Below, piece after piece: positions 26,578-35,494 of a DNA stretch of 64,000 bases (position 1 is the stretch's first letter; each line of letters starts with the position of its first letter). Origin of the DNA: Endozoicomonas sp. Mp262 (GTDB taxonomy: Bacteria > Pseudomonadota > Gammaproteobacteria > Pseudomonadales > Endozoicomonadaceae). The notes under the pieces were generated by a model that searched no databases, was not told the origin of the DNA, and was given only the letters and a program-made list of their open reading frames with translations. Position numbers and translations under genes: made by a program. The DNA lies in assembly GCF_025643335.1 (NCBI RefSeq), contig NZ_CP092489.1, positions 811,001-875,000 of the forward strand. Direction: 5' to 3'.

Positions 26578-27960
26578 ATGACGCGATTGTTTAGTGAGTT
26601 GAGCATAAGGATATTTACAGGGTCTGCTGTGTTTATTTGTTACTGCTTTTTATTTTTAGACTGTTTCGCTATGAAGGAGAAATGCAAAAATCCTACTGCA
26701 GTTGGGTCTTTTATAAAAGCACGTGATTTGGAATTGATTCTTGAGGGGATCGAATGTGAACAATTTCAATCTGAAAGTTTGAAAGCTGAGAGTGAAATAT
26801 TGTGGAAGTCTTTTGGTTTTGGCTATTTTTTTAGAAGGGGTAACTATAAAAATAATGAGGTGGCGAATATTATTGGAAGTAATGAGTTTTCATATATAAA
26901 AAAGGGAAAGTATATTTTTCCTCCTTCATGGGTTGGAAATATAGGTATTCGAGCCTGCCTGATTATATCTAACCCAGATTTATTTCACTATTACTTTAGA
27001 AGAACAAATATAGAAGATATACATTATATACCTTCATGGGAACTACTTAAAAAAGTACAGCTTTATCATAAAGAAATTTTGAAAGTGGCTGTTGAACTGG
27101 ATCTGTCTGTAAAACTGCCTTCTGATTTAAAAAAGGAGGGAAGGGAGGTACTGTTTGAGATAGAAGGTGATGACTTTCTGTTCTGTATCGCTGACGCACA
27201 TAAAAAATCAGTTGCTACACTAAGGTGGGAATTAATAAATTTTATAGCAGCTATCCTCCCTCCACCTCAAACAACTAATGTTGGTAAGCTAAAACAAACA
27301 GTAATTCCTGGAATCGATAGTGTACGGCGGCTTTTTACGAATCTTGTATTATCTGAATTATTTTCAGAGTGTGAGAGTAGTGGCTATTTTGATAACTTGC
27401 GCAATATTCGCTTATGTTTAAAGGGTAAAGAATTATTAGCAATAAATAATAAATCATTTTTTATTTCTTTTTGTGCCTCTTTTATAAAGAAGAATATTGT
27501 TGTTATTGAGCCAGCAACGAAAGAAGATGGTGTATATACTCTTGGCGTCAGAGATCGTAAAACCTGGCATACTGAAATGCAGGAGCTAGAAGGATGGGAG
27601 GAGCTTAAATTTATTGATGAAGATGGGAGTGAAGACCTTAACTCTGATGGTGGGCAAATATGTGAAATGGATACTTTTAAGTCTGGACATTTTCAGCAAG
27701 AGGGTGCTGGAGCTTTTGCTTTTTATGATGAGGTGCAGACTGAATTAGGTCAGGAGATTAAAGGAGTCTCGCTAAAAATTTATAGTGCAGAAAAAGAAGT
27801 AATAGTTAAAAAACATTGGGACAAATCGCTTGCGAGTTATATTCAGCGTGATGATTCAATTATAGTTATTAGCACAAATACAGGGAGGTGGGGAAAATGG
27901 ATTCTTGGCTCTTATGAGAAACCTCTTGCAGTGAAGGCTACATGTGAATCAGTAGAATAA
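26578..27960 (+). CDS. large secreted protein of unknown function
   Basis: From ATG 26578 the product is 460 residues with a signal peptide (SIRIFTGSAVFICYCFLFLDCFA). The rest is AT-rich, hydrophilic and without a domain I recognise. Notable stretches are EVLFEIEGDDFLFCIADAH, a central CLKGKELLAINNKSFFISFCAS, and an acidic FIDEDGSEDLNSDGGQICEMD region before HFQQEGAGAFAFYDEVQ. A longer reading from 26506 adds 24 residues but hides the signal. Codon use is much more AT-rich than in the housekeeping genes. It ends 26 bases before a group II intron tail. Possibly an effector; this is inference from secretion and composition only. Confidence 0.6.
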   Translation: MTRLFSELSIRIFTGSAVFICYCFLFLDCFAMKEKCKNPTAVGSFIKARDLELILEGIECEQFQSESLKAESEILWKSFGFGYFFRRGNYKNNEVANIIGSNEFSYIKKGKYIFPPSWVGNIGIRACLIISNPDLFHYYFRRTNIEDIHYIPSWELLKKVQLYHKEILKVAVELDLSVKLPSDLKKEGREVLFEIEGDDFLFCIADAHKKSVATLRWELINFIAAILPPPQTTNVGKLKQTVIPGIDSVRRLFTNLVLSELFSECESSGYFDNLRNIRLCLKGKELLAINNKSFFISFCASFIKKNIVVIEPATKEDGVYTLGVRDRKTWHTEMQELEGWEELKFIDEDGSEDLNSDGGQICEMDTFKSGHFQQEGAGAFAFYDEVQTELGQEIKGVSLKIYSAEKEVIVKKHWDKSLASYIQRDDSIIVISTNTGRWGKWILGSYEKPLAVKATCESVE

Positions 27961-27986
27961 TCATCGAGGATGTAATTTAATTTGTA

Positions 27987-28067
27987 ATCGGGGGAGAGCT
28001 GGCTTCTCTCCAGCTCTCCCCACACCACCTGGCATGCGGATCCGCACCAGACGGCTCACTGAGAGTA
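27987..28067 (-). ncRNA. second group II intron 3' end (domains V-VI)
   Basis: On the minus strand GAGCCGTCTGGTGCGGATCC, then GCATGCCAGGTGGTGTGGGG, then GAGAGCTGG/CCAGCTCTC and CCCCCGAT match the intron tail at 3059-3129 closely, including the CAGTGA just before. No maturase codons precede it; the similarity stops within about 10 bases upstream. It therefore is a remnant of the same intron family in the opposite orientation. Confidence 0.7.
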
Positions 28068-28200
28068 ATAAATAACAATAAAAAAATAAAAAGGACACCC
28101 ACAAATTTCACAATGCCAATCAATAGACTTTGACAAATTCTCTGTATTTTCAGGCTTGAAAAAAACTTCAGCTAAATAAACTACGGCAATAAAAGATAGA

Positions 28201-29323
28201 ACCTGAATTTGTATCATAAATGCATAACCTCTGTAACCAGAGGGTTGTTACAGAGCCTTTGAAGTGAATCAGAACTCAGGGGTACTCTGTTAAGCAACCA
28301 AACCAAACAGAGGACGCCAAGGATGGCCTTTAAGCACCTTAGCTCTGAAGAGAGACATTATATCGAAATCGAACTGAAAAATGGGACTTCTCAAAATAAA
28401 ATTGCAGAAAAACTCGGGCGTTCACAGAGTTCGCTGTCACGGGAGTTAGGACGCAACACAGGGCAGCGTGGTTACAGGCACCAGCAGGCTCATCGTAAGG
28501 CTCAACAGCGTCATAAGGAAAAACCCAAGGCGGTGAAGTTGACGGAAGATATTAAGCGACGGATTGCTCAAGATATCCGGGCTGACTGGAGTCCTGAGCA
28601 AGTGGCTGGAAGGCTTGAAAAAGAAGGGATAATCAAGTTGCATCATGAGACGATTTACCAGTTCATAGAGGATGATAAGCGCACTGACGGTACCCTGTAT
28701 AAACACTTGCGCCATCAGAAAAAAACGTACCGAAAGCGATATGGTTCAGCTCATAACCGAACAGGCATACCTAACCGGGTAGGTATTGAAGAGCGCCCGG
28801 AGATCGTCAACAACAGGGGGCGTGTTGGTGACTGGGAGGCGGATACCGTAATCGGCAAAAACCATAAGGGTGCCATTGCCACACTGGATGAGCGAAAGAC
28901 TAAACTGCGCCTTGCTGTTCCGCTGCCAGGAAAGAAAGCAAAAGCGGTTAAACAGGCAGTGATTGATACACTCAAGCCCCTGAAAAGGTTTGTTAAAACG
29001 ATCACTTACGACAACGGTAAGGAATTTGCTCAGCATGAAGCAATCAACAAAGCCTTGAGCTGCGACAGCTACTTTGCTGTGCCCTACCACTCTTGGGAGA
29101 GAGGCCAGAATGAGAATGCCAATGGGCTGCTCAGGCAGTACTTTCCCAAATCAATGGAGCTTCATAACGTCAAAGAAAGAGACGTTATCATTGCGGTAGA
29201 CAAGCTGAACAGCAGGCCCAGGAAATGCCTCGGTTACAAAACACCATATGAGGCATTCAAAGAGTTAACTGGAGTGAATGCAAGAAAAGTCATGGGTTAT
29301 GCATTTATGACTTGAATTCAGGT
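28201..29323 (+). mobile_element. IS30-family insertion sequence
   Basis: The ends are imperfect inverted repeats of about 29 bp: ACCTGAATTTGTATCATAAA then TGCATAACC at 28201-28229, and their complement at about 29294-29323. The single gene is an IS30 transposase. No convincing target duplication was found, though IS30 elements make only 2-3 bp. It sits about 130 bases beyond an intron remnant. Confidence 0.8.
28323..29315 (+). CDS. IS30-family transposase
   Basis: The 330-residue protein has the IS30 N-terminal helix-turn-helix (HLSSEERHYIEIELKNG, KIAEKLGRSQSSLSREL), the WSPEQVAGRL motif and an integrase-type catalytic core: GDWEADTVIG (first Asp), FVKTITYDNGKEFAQH (second Asp) and YFAVPYHSWERGQNENANGLLRQYFPK (Glu). 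The frame is intact. Confidence 0.93.
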   Translation: MAFKHLSSEERHYIEIELKNGTSQNKIAEKLGRSQSSLSRELGRNTGQRGYRHQQAHRKAQQRHKEKPKAVKLTEDIKRRIAQDIRADWSPEQVAGRLEKEGIIKLHHETIYQFIEDDKRTDGTLYKHLRHQKKTYRKRYGSAHNRTGIPNRVGIEERPEIVNNRGRVGDWEADTVIGKNHKGAIATLDERKTKLRLAVPLPGKKAKAVKQAVIDTLKPLKRFVKTITYDNGKEFAQHEAINKALSCDSYFAVPYHSWERGQNENANGLLRQYFPKSMELHNVKERDVIIAVDKLNSRPRKCLGYKTPYEAFKELTGVNARKVMGYAFMT

Positions 29324-29584
29324 GTTATAAAAATTATTGCTCCAACAGATAAAAACAGTAACCACTTTCTTTTCATCAATACCCCCGGATTTTTACCGCT
29401 GGATATTACTGCTTTGCACCCTCCCGGAACATAAGGAACATAGGCGAAAGCATTCGACAAGCCGCACTTGTCATAAAAATATCACATGAACAGCAAGGCT
29501 TTCAGATCCACAAATCAAAAATTTTACTTTTTTTTATGGTGACGACTCATGTCGCAGACATGTCACTTTTGAAGAAATTCAGGC

Positions 29585-29617
29585 ATAAAAAAAGGGCTTC
29601 CTAACTAGGAAGCCCTT
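29585..29617 (-). terminator. rho-independent terminator after tRNA-Ile
   Basis: AAGGGCTTCCT (29592-29602) pairs with AGGAAGCCCTT (29607-29617). On the minus strand the stem is followed by seven Ts. It lies 9 bases beyond the tRNA. Confidence 0.9.
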
Positions 29618-29625
29618 CTGCTATC

Positions 29626-29702
29626 TGGTGGGCCCAGCAGGACTCGAACCTGCGACCAATGGATTATGAGTCCACTGCTCTAACCAACTGAGCTATAGGC
29701 CC
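29626..29702 (-). tRNA. tRNA-Ile (CAU, AUA-reading)
   Basis: The minus strand folds as a tRNA: acceptor GGGCCTA/TGGGCCC, D arm GCTC..GAGC, anticodon loop CTCATAA and T arm CAGG-TTCGAGT-CCTG, with CCA encoded at 29626-29628. The anticodon CAT could mean Met, but ACTCATAAT with the following TTGGTCGC matches the minor isoleucine tRNA (E. coli ileX), whose C34 is changed to lysidine by TilS to read AUA. Confidence 0.85.
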
Positions 29703-29863
29703 AAAAGTGGATGCGATTATACGCAGAGATCGCCCTTTGCGCTAGTCCCTTTTGCGCAGAAGCGGTAGAGAATTCGTATTTTGATCCGCCCTCTGGACAC
29801 TTATTGCGCAATCCATGGTCTAAATTAGTATTCAAACTATAACTAAATCTATCTGGTAGTACT

Positions 29864-31072
29864 TTGAGGGCATTTACTGGTTTTCGAAATATTCTGTTAA
29901 TCATCCTGCTGCTATTAATAGGTGTGCTTTCCGGCTGGCTGCTGCATGACCACCTGACCAGAAAAGAGGATAATAAAAAGACCTATCTGCCAGCACCGCT
30001 CAAGCTGGAGCAAGACGCTCAGCCGATTCTGTTTCATCCCTCACCCATTTATGAAAACCAACCGTCTTCCGAGGATCTTTGGGCATTTCAAGCTTCACTG
30101 GATGAGGGCCGGTACGACGATGCATTAACGCTATACCAGGTTCATGAGCATTCAGAATCAGTACTTTACAGGCAATTAAGGCAAACGCTTCTGGCTACCC
30201 TGCAACAATGGGCACAGTCAAAGAACTTTAGTGCCTGCATTAATGCACTGGCACGATTTACCCAATATTATTATCAGGATATGGAATTATTGAAAATCCA
30301 CTCGATAGTTCTGGAAAGTAATCAGGATATCTCTCCGGCCATTGAGGTGTGTATTAGTGCCAGATCCTTTGCATTACGGGCTGATGATCTGGCCTACTTT
30401 GATGACAATACCCACAGGCTCACCCGGCTGCTGTTTAGTTTTAATAGAAAGCAGGACAAGCTGGAAAGTAGCCTGTCCCTTTTCCAAAAGCTGGCATACC
30501 TTGAGCCTGACTATAGCTTCTATCGCTATGCTCTGGCGGAATCCTACCTGGCAATTAATGATGTAGAAAGCGCTGTTCGGGAGCTGGAAGCACTCCTGCC
30601 GGACCATCAATTTGGCTCAAGGGCAGCCCAGATACTGGCGGAACTATTCCCGCCGGTTCCTGATGAGCCAGAAGATATTCCGCCTGGAACAGTACCTTTG
30701 ATCGCTTCAGGAGGGCATTTTCTCACGGATGTCCAGGTTGGTGACAAACAGCGGGCCAGATTGCTGATTGATACCGGTGCCTCAGTAACAACACTGCCAC
30801 AGCGTATTCTTCAGGAATTAAAGCGTAAAAAACAGGCCGCAAGGGTTGGGCATGTGGATCTCAAAACCGCCAGTGGTTTTCACTTTTCACCGTTATTTCG
30901 GGTGAAGCGTTTTCAGGTGGGTCAATTTGTGCTCAAGGACCTGGATGTTGCCGAGCTCGATTTTGATTCCACAGAAACCGCTGACGGCTTGCTGGGTATG
31001 AATGTCCTCAACCGTTTTATATTCCAGATAGACCAGGAAAAGCAGACCCTGACACTGATTCCACGCTATTAG
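29864..31072 (+). CDS. membrane-anchored retropepsin-like aspartic protease with helical repeats
   Basis: The 402-residue protein starts at TTG 29864 with a membrane anchor (ILLIILLLLIGVLSGWLLHD). About residues 70-260 are helical repeats resembling TPRs (EPDYSFYRYALAESYLAINDVESAVRELEAL). The C-terminal 130 residues are a clan AA aspartic protease domain: RARLLIDTGASVTTLP with the catalytic DTGAS, and the second half with ADGLLGMNVLNRFIFQID. Bacterial members of this family are thought to cut periplasmic or membrane substrates; the target is unknown. It precedes pcnB. Confidence 0.85.
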   Translation: MRAFTGFRNILLIILLLLIGVLSGWLLHDHLTRKEDNKKTYLPAPLKLEQDAQPILFHPSPIYENQPSSEDLWAFQASLDEGRYDDALTLYQVHEHSESVLYRQLRQTLLATLQQWAQSKNFSACINALARFTQYYYQDMELLKIHSIVLESNQDISPAIEVCISARSFALRADDLAYFDDNTHRLTRLLFSFNRKQDKLESSLSLFQKLAYLEPDYSFYRYALAESYLAINDVESAVRELEALLPDHQFGSRAAQILAELFPPVPDEPEDIPPGTVPLIASGGHFLTDVQVGDKQRARLLIDTGASVTTLPQRILQELKRKKQAARVGHVDLKTASGFHFSPLFRVKRFQVGQFVLKDLDVAELDFDSTETADGLLGMNVLNRFIFQIDQEKQTLTLIPRY

Positions 31073-31187
31073 ATGGTTTTGACTGCCTTAATTCCACTCT
31101 AGTGCTATGATATAGCCCTGATTGTCATAGCTTCACCGACCCTATGGCCGGTGTTCTGTATTTACGGATAACTGAATAGAAAACTTC

Positions 31188-32702
31188 ATGCAAGACTGGC
31201 TAAGCACTGCAATTTCTGTGCTTGTTATTTTACTGATCATTGGATTCTCCCTCAGGCGATTTTCCGGAAAATCCGGTAACAAACACGCCCTTAAAACAAC
31301 AAATTCCCCGGCATCAGAGCCCAGCGGAGGTAGTAGCGATATTTTATCCAGCAATGAACCCCCAGCAGAGAATAAGCATATTATTCCTCGAAGTGAGCAC
31401 CCGATCTCCAGAAAACAGATCAGCGATAATGCATTAAAAGTGCTTCACAGACTGAATAGTCATGGGTATGACGCCTACCTGGTGGGTGGTTGTATCAGGG
31501 ACCTGTATCTGGGGTTACACCCGAAGGATTTTGATGTCACCACCAATGCAACGCCTGAGCAGGTCAGAAGGCTGTTCCGTAACTCGCGCCTCATTGGTCG
31601 ACGGTTTAAGCTGGTTCATATCCTCTTTGGCCGGGAAACTATCGAAGTTGCAACCTTCCGGGCCAGCCATAATGCCGATCCCAAAAGTAATAGCCGATGC
31701 CATTCACACCATTCGGAATCCGGCAGGATATTACGGGATAATGTCTATGGATCCATGGAAGAAGACGCTGAACGAAGGGACTTCACCATCAACGCCCTGT
31801 ACTACGACAGCCGTGACTTCAGCGTAATAAACCATTGTTGTGGTGTTGCTGATATTCACCAAAAACAGCTACGACTGATTGGTGATCCCGTTCGACGCTA
31901 TCATGAAGACCCTGTCAGGATGCTGAGAGCGATCCGGTTTACCGCTAAGCTGAACTTTACTATGGCACAGGAAACATCTGATCCGATCCTGGATCTGGGT
32001 CACCTGCTACAGGATATTCCCTCTGCCCGATTATTTGATGAAATATTAAAGCTTCTGCAGTCCGGCTATGGTGTCAAAACCTTCAAGCTGCTCAGGGAGT
32101 TTCACCTGCTGGAATACCTCTTTCCTGCAACCCACTCATGCCTGGAAGAGGATAGCCCGCATTTTCTTGCCCTGATCCACGAAGCACTTATCAGTACGGA
32201 TAAACGAGTCAAGCGCAACCGTCCGGTGACTCCGGCCTTTCTATATGCGGCTTTGCTCTGGACACCTATGCAGCGAATGACTTCCGAGCTGAAAAGCCAG
32301 GGAGTTCCTCCCATACCGGCTTCCCAACAGGCAGCCATGACCGTGCTTCAACAACAGGCTGGCCATACCGCTATTCCAAAGCGGTTTACTATTGCTATCA
32401 GGGAAATCTGGGATCTTCAGGGACGCCTTGAACGAAGGCAGCCTAAAGCCATTGAATCGTTACTTGATCACCCGAAGTTCCGTGCTGCCTATGACTTTCT
32501 AATACTTCGGGAACAGTCAGGCGAGCAACTGGATAATGCCGGACAGTGGTGGACTGACATCCAGGAAACAATAGACCCGGATCGGCATGCCATGATTCAG
32601 TCCCTGCGACATAATAATACGGGGAAAAAAGGCAGTGGCAATAAACGCCGGAGACGGCGTAAACCAAAGAATAACAAGCCACAAGGTGAAAGTGTCGCTT
32701 GA
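31188..32702 (+). CDS. pcnB: poly(A) polymerase I
   Basis: PcnB adds 3' poly(A) tails that mark RNAs for decay. The catalytic head has YLVGGCIRDLYLGLHPKDFDVTTNATPEQ (the GG and DxD motifs), LIGRRFKLVHILFG and RRDFTINALYYD, then the RNA-binding PCNB body and a basic tail (NKRRRRRKPKNNK). Unlike E. coli PcnB it opens with a clear membrane helix, AISVLVILLIIGFSLRRFSGK (about residues 8-28), and a Ser/Pro linker before HPISRKQISDNALKVLHRL. Anchoring would fit the membrane-bound RNA degradosome. Length 504. Confidence 0.93.
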   Translation: MQDWLSTAISVLVILLIIGFSLRRFSGKSGNKHALKTTNSPASEPSGGSSDILSSNEPPAENKHIIPRSEHPISRKQISDNALKVLHRLNSHGYDAYLVGGCIRDLYLGLHPKDFDVTTNATPEQVRRLFRNSRLIGRRFKLVHILFGRETIEVATFRASHNADPKSNSRCHSHHSESGRILRDNVYGSMEEDAERRDFTINALYYDSRDFSVINHCCGVADIHQKQLRLIGDPVRRYHEDPVRMLRAIRFTAKLNFTMAQETSDPILDLGHLLQDIPSARLFDEILKLLQSGYGVKTFKLLREFHLLEYLFPATHSCLEEDSPHFLALIHEALISTDKRVKRNRPVTPAFLYAALLWTPMQRMTSELKSQGVPPIPASQQAAMTVLQQQAGHTAIPKRFTIAIREIWDLQGRLERRQPKAIESLLDHPKFRAAYDFLILREQSGEQLDNAGQWWTDIQETIDPDRHAMIQSLRHNNTGKKGSGNKRRRRRKPKNNKPQGESVA

Positions 32703-32714
32703 TGGTTAGTGATT

Positions 32715-32755
32715 AAAGGGGGAATAGTCTTGGGTATCCCTACTATTCCCCCTTT
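32715..32755. promoter_or_regulatory. 14-bp perfect inverted repeat between pcnB and folK
   Basis: AAAGGGGGAATAGT (32715-32728) is exactly complementary to ACTATTCCCCCTTT (32742-32755). There is no clear T run, so it may be a processing or attenuation hairpin rather than a simple terminator. Confidence 0.6.
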
Positions 32756-32806
32756 ACCGATAATGGACATTAGCTGTTGGCTACAGTCCTGTCTCAAGAG
32801 GTCTCG

Positions 32807-33307
32807 ATGTCTGTTACCGCTTATATTGCCTTAGGCAGCAACCTGGAAAAGCCCGGGCAACAACTTCAAAGGGCTGTTGATGAAATTGATAGTGAGCACT
32901 GTATCCAGCTCCTGCACTGTTCCAGACTGTATCGAAGTGAGCCTGTGGGACCTTCGGGTCAACCGGATTATGTTAATGCGGTTATTGCCATAGAGACAGA
33001 GCTGGCCCCTGAATCCTTGCTTGATACCCTTCAGGCCATAGAAAACCGGCATGGACGGGTACGGACGGTGCGATGGGGACCAAGAACCCTGGACTTGGAC
33101 ATTCTTCTTTACAGCGATCAAATCATTAAAACCCGTCGCCTGACAGTACCTCACTATCAAATGCATCTGCGTAACTTTGTGCTTTATCCACTCAACGATA
33201 TTGCACCTGACCTGAGCATACCTGGCGGCAATAAACTGTCATCCCTGCTGGAGAAAAATGATCCCGATGGGTTAGATGTTATTGCGGAAAGTTACCCCTG
33301 GCTTTGA
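32807..33307 (+). CDS. folK: 2-amino-4-hydroxy-6-hydroxymethyldihydropteridine pyrophosphokinase
   Basis: FolK transfers pyrophosphate from ATP to the pterin in folate synthesis. The protein (166 residues from ATG 32807) opens TAYIALGSNLEKPGQQL, with YRSEPVGPSGQPDYVNAV, the signature RWGPRTLDLDILLY and VPHYQMHLRNFVLYPL. The 32777 start would add 10 residues with no family counterpart. The pcnB-folK pairing is standard in gammaproteobacteria. Confidence 0.95.
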   Translation: MSVTAYIALGSNLEKPGQQLQRAVDEIDSEHCIQLLHCSRLYRSEPVGPSGQPDYVNAVIAIETELAPESLLDTLQAIENRHGRVRTVRWGPRTLDLDILLYSDQIIKTRRLTVPHYQMHLRNFVLYPLNDIAPDLSIPGGNKLSSLLEKNDPDGLDVIAESYPWL

Positions 33308-33430
33308 CCAATCAGCCAAAATGCATAGGGCGCTTTTTATGGCAAGATTCGCCCTATTCTATTGATAGCTAAACCGCACCCACTGTGTAAATCATCATTT
33401 GATGCATCCGTGAAAGGCGCGGTTTAGTCA

Positions 33431-33760
33431 TTAACGGCCGATATTCCGATCATCAATAACCAGCTGTCCTGCGCCTACCCGGTCGCCGCTTTCTGCAAAC
33501 ACAGCATATTCACCATAGCTCCGGTTTACCATACGAAGGCTAGCCCTGCCACTCTCATTAATATCACCAGAGGCTACTGTGTGACCTGCCTGGTTTTTTA
33601 TAACCACTGTACCCTCTGAAACAGGCTGGTCACCATCCCAAACTACAACATTGGCCATTGAACCAAAAAGATTGCTATAAACCTTTAAATCTGCTGCAGA
33701 AACAGGTGTGGCAAGCAGAGCCATAACAGTAGCAATCGAGATGTATTTAATGGATTTCAT
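33431..33760 (-). CDS. small periplasmic protein of unknown function
   Basis: From ATG 33760 the product is 109 residues with a clear signal peptide (MKSIKYISIATVMALLATPV, cleaved at SAA). The mature 88 residues form strands with alternating pattern (VVVWDGDQPVSEGTVVIKNQAGHTV), suggesting a small beta-sandwich of the type that carries carbohydrate- or metal-binding roles. No motif identifies the family. It stands alone, facing folK's end. Confidence 0.65.
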   Translation of the reverse strand: MKSIKYISIATVMALLATPVSAADLKVYSNLFGSMANVVVWDGDQPVSEGTVVIKNQAGHTVASGDINESGRASLRMVNRSYGEYAVFAESGDRVGAGQLVIDDRNIGR

Positions 33761-33775
33761 GATATATTTCTCCAA

Positions 33776-34109
33776 TGAATTAATTCCATAGTTATCAGGA
33801 AATAGCGCCTGCCGTTAGTGCTGCTTTTTTATAACGCTTTATCTCCCTCCCTCCGACCATTTAATAATATAAACACCCTTTATATTTAAAAAGTCTCTCA
33901 GAGAAAGTTTTAATAAACATCCTACACCCTAAATTGCAACCATTAATCCATTATTGTCTAATAAAAAAACAATTCAGCTATTTAATCTCATCTATTGACT
34001 ACTTAGTGTAAATTTATGACTCGAACCTAATTTAATTTTCTATAGAATGAAACAACTCTGTCAACGAATATTTACTCAAGCTTTATAAAAATCAGCTTGC
34101 CTGAACATC
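33776..34109. other. AT-rich intergenic region before the partial IS
   Basis: These 334 bases hold no ORF I can support. The GC content is low, and the stretch ends with CTGAACATC (34101-34109), the left copy of the 9-bp duplication flanking the partial IS. Confidence 0.4.
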
Positions 34110-34756
34110 CAGTCATTTTTGGTCGAACCGTCCTGGCAAACTATGGCTTCCGGTGCCAATGGCAAGACTGTTTTTTGATCCGGGTGAGCAATGCATGCTG
34201 CCATTAACTGGTGGTAGTGAGCTTCGTTGGCCTTTCCCTTATTTTTAGTACAGCACTCCTGACAAGGTTTTTTATTATTGCAGGAGTAAAATAGCCCAGT
34301 TCCATCGATCGGGAGCAAGTAGTGATTTTTCAAGTTCCCGCAGTGAAATTCGAATGCCTTCAGTAATCCGCCCCTTTGGACGTTAGACAGCAATGTCTTA
34401 AAAGGCTTTTTGAACTCTACGGGATCTATTGGATCCAGGATTTCCCGCATACTGGTATCACAGGGAGCACGTTTTTTTATCTGATACAGGTGCTCAAGGT
34501 TATGCCTTACTTCTTGCTCTGTTTTATCACGCTCAAACGAGAGGAGCGATGGGTACTTGAGATGCATCATGGCAAAAGCGGACATGGAGGCATCATGTAT
34601 TGTTATTTTTCTGGAATCCTTGTTTGGTCGGACATCTGGAATTTGCTCATAACTTTCAGAAATCGTAGTAATTAAACTGTTTGCACAAAGATGCTTACGA
34701 CTTTTTTGGAATGGATAAGCCATGAGAGACAGCCATTGATAAAGTATCCCTATCAA
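34110..34756 (-). pseudogene. truncated transposase of the partial IS
   Basis: The frame begins at 34756 as in the full copies (IGILYQWLSLMAYPFQKSRK) and keeps the same sequence to the CQDGSTKND region, then leaves the element and reads a few host codons to a stop at 34076. The catalytic region with the C-terminal Glu is absent. Confidence 0.85.
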
Positions 34757-34849
34757 AAGTAGACGTTATTTTGTGCGAAATCACTCCATTTGGAATTTAC
34801 TGTAAGCCTTGCTGTTGCAGTGATTTAATTGATGTCACGGGAATAGCTG
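34110..34849 (-). mobile_element. 740-bp partial copy of the 1645-bp IS, with its own 9-bp duplication
   Basis: The segment matches 47179-47918 of the full element and encodes only the first 215 or so residues of the transposase on the minus strand. The right end is the normal CAGCTATTCCCG terminus; the left end is internal, CAGTCATTTTTG. Both sides carry CTGAACATC (34101-34109 and 34850-34858). A plain deletion would have destroyed one copy of the duplication, so this may be a product of transposition that used the internal sequence as an end. Confidence 0.8.
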
Positions 34850-34985
34850 CTGAACATCCTTATTTTCAATCAAAGAAATTTTCTAGTCCTCCTTCCTCTG
34901 ATCTCATATTTCCAGCGGCTTCTGATTTTAGCGCCTATACTCGAAATTCATTATTTCCAACAGCATTTATAACAAGGAGTCCCCG

Positions 34986-35435
34986 GTGAAACTCAGTTTT
35001 GATGCCCCGCTGGCTGTAATCCTTTTTGCCGTCACTTCTCTGGTACAACCTGTCTTTGCAGAAGGGACTAAGCAAGTGCTATACGATCAACTTCGTCGTG
35101 AAGCCTATGATATCTCCTATCCCGAAATAGATTATTCAACCCTGGAAAAAGTTATTAAAGCCAGGCAGGCTTTTCTAATTGATGCCAACAGTGAGAGAGC
35201 CTATAAAGAAGAAGGGCACCTTCCAGGCTCATACTCTCTCGCCAATTTGGATGAACTGAAAAAAAACCTCCCAATTTTGAAAGAATACCCCATCATTGTT
35301 TACTGCTATCGAGCTGAATGTAATGCCTGGCAACGTGCTGCCGATTTTGCCAAAGCAATGGGTTATAAAAATATCCTGCACTTCAAGCCCGGATTAAAAG
35401 GCTGGAGAAATAAAGGAGGGCTTCTGGAAAAATGA
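34986..35435 (+). CDS. secreted rhodanese-like domain protein
   Basis: The 149-residue protein starts at GTG 34986 after AAGGAG, with a signal peptide (DAPLAVILFAVTSLVQPVFA). The rest is a single rhodanese domain: ARQAFLIDANSERAYKEEGHLPGS, then IIVYCYRAECNAWQRAADFAKAMGY with the active-site Cys in YCYRAEC, and FKPGLKGWRNKGG. Periplasmic rhodanese proteins carry sulfur or act in thiol chemistry; the substrate is not evident. The loop is CYRAECN rather than the usual CxxGxR, which may change specificity. Confidence 0.85.
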   Translation: MKLSFDAPLAVILFAVTSLVQPVFAEGTKQVLYDQLRREAYDISYPEIDYSTLEKVIKARQAFLIDANSERAYKEEGHLPGSYSLANLDELKKNLPILKEYPIIVYCYRAECNAWQRAADFAKAMGYKNILHFKPGLKGWRNKGGLLEK

Positions 35436-35494
35436 AAAGCCAAATAACAGCCGTAACATTCTATACTCGGTGACACAGGCCCTACCTTTTAATG

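Noticed and set aside
28323..29323. Target duplication for the IS30 element
   Set aside because: Flanks do not show a clear short repeat; IS30 duplications are 2-3 bp and cannot be told from chance.
29626..29702. Reading the CAU tRNA as tRNA-Met
   Set aside because: The anticodon arm and variable region match the lysidine-modified isoleucine tRNA better than either methionine tRNA.
34076..34109. Host-derived tail of the truncated transposase as a functional fusion
   Set aside because: Only a few codons outside the element before a stop; it is a read-through of the truncation.
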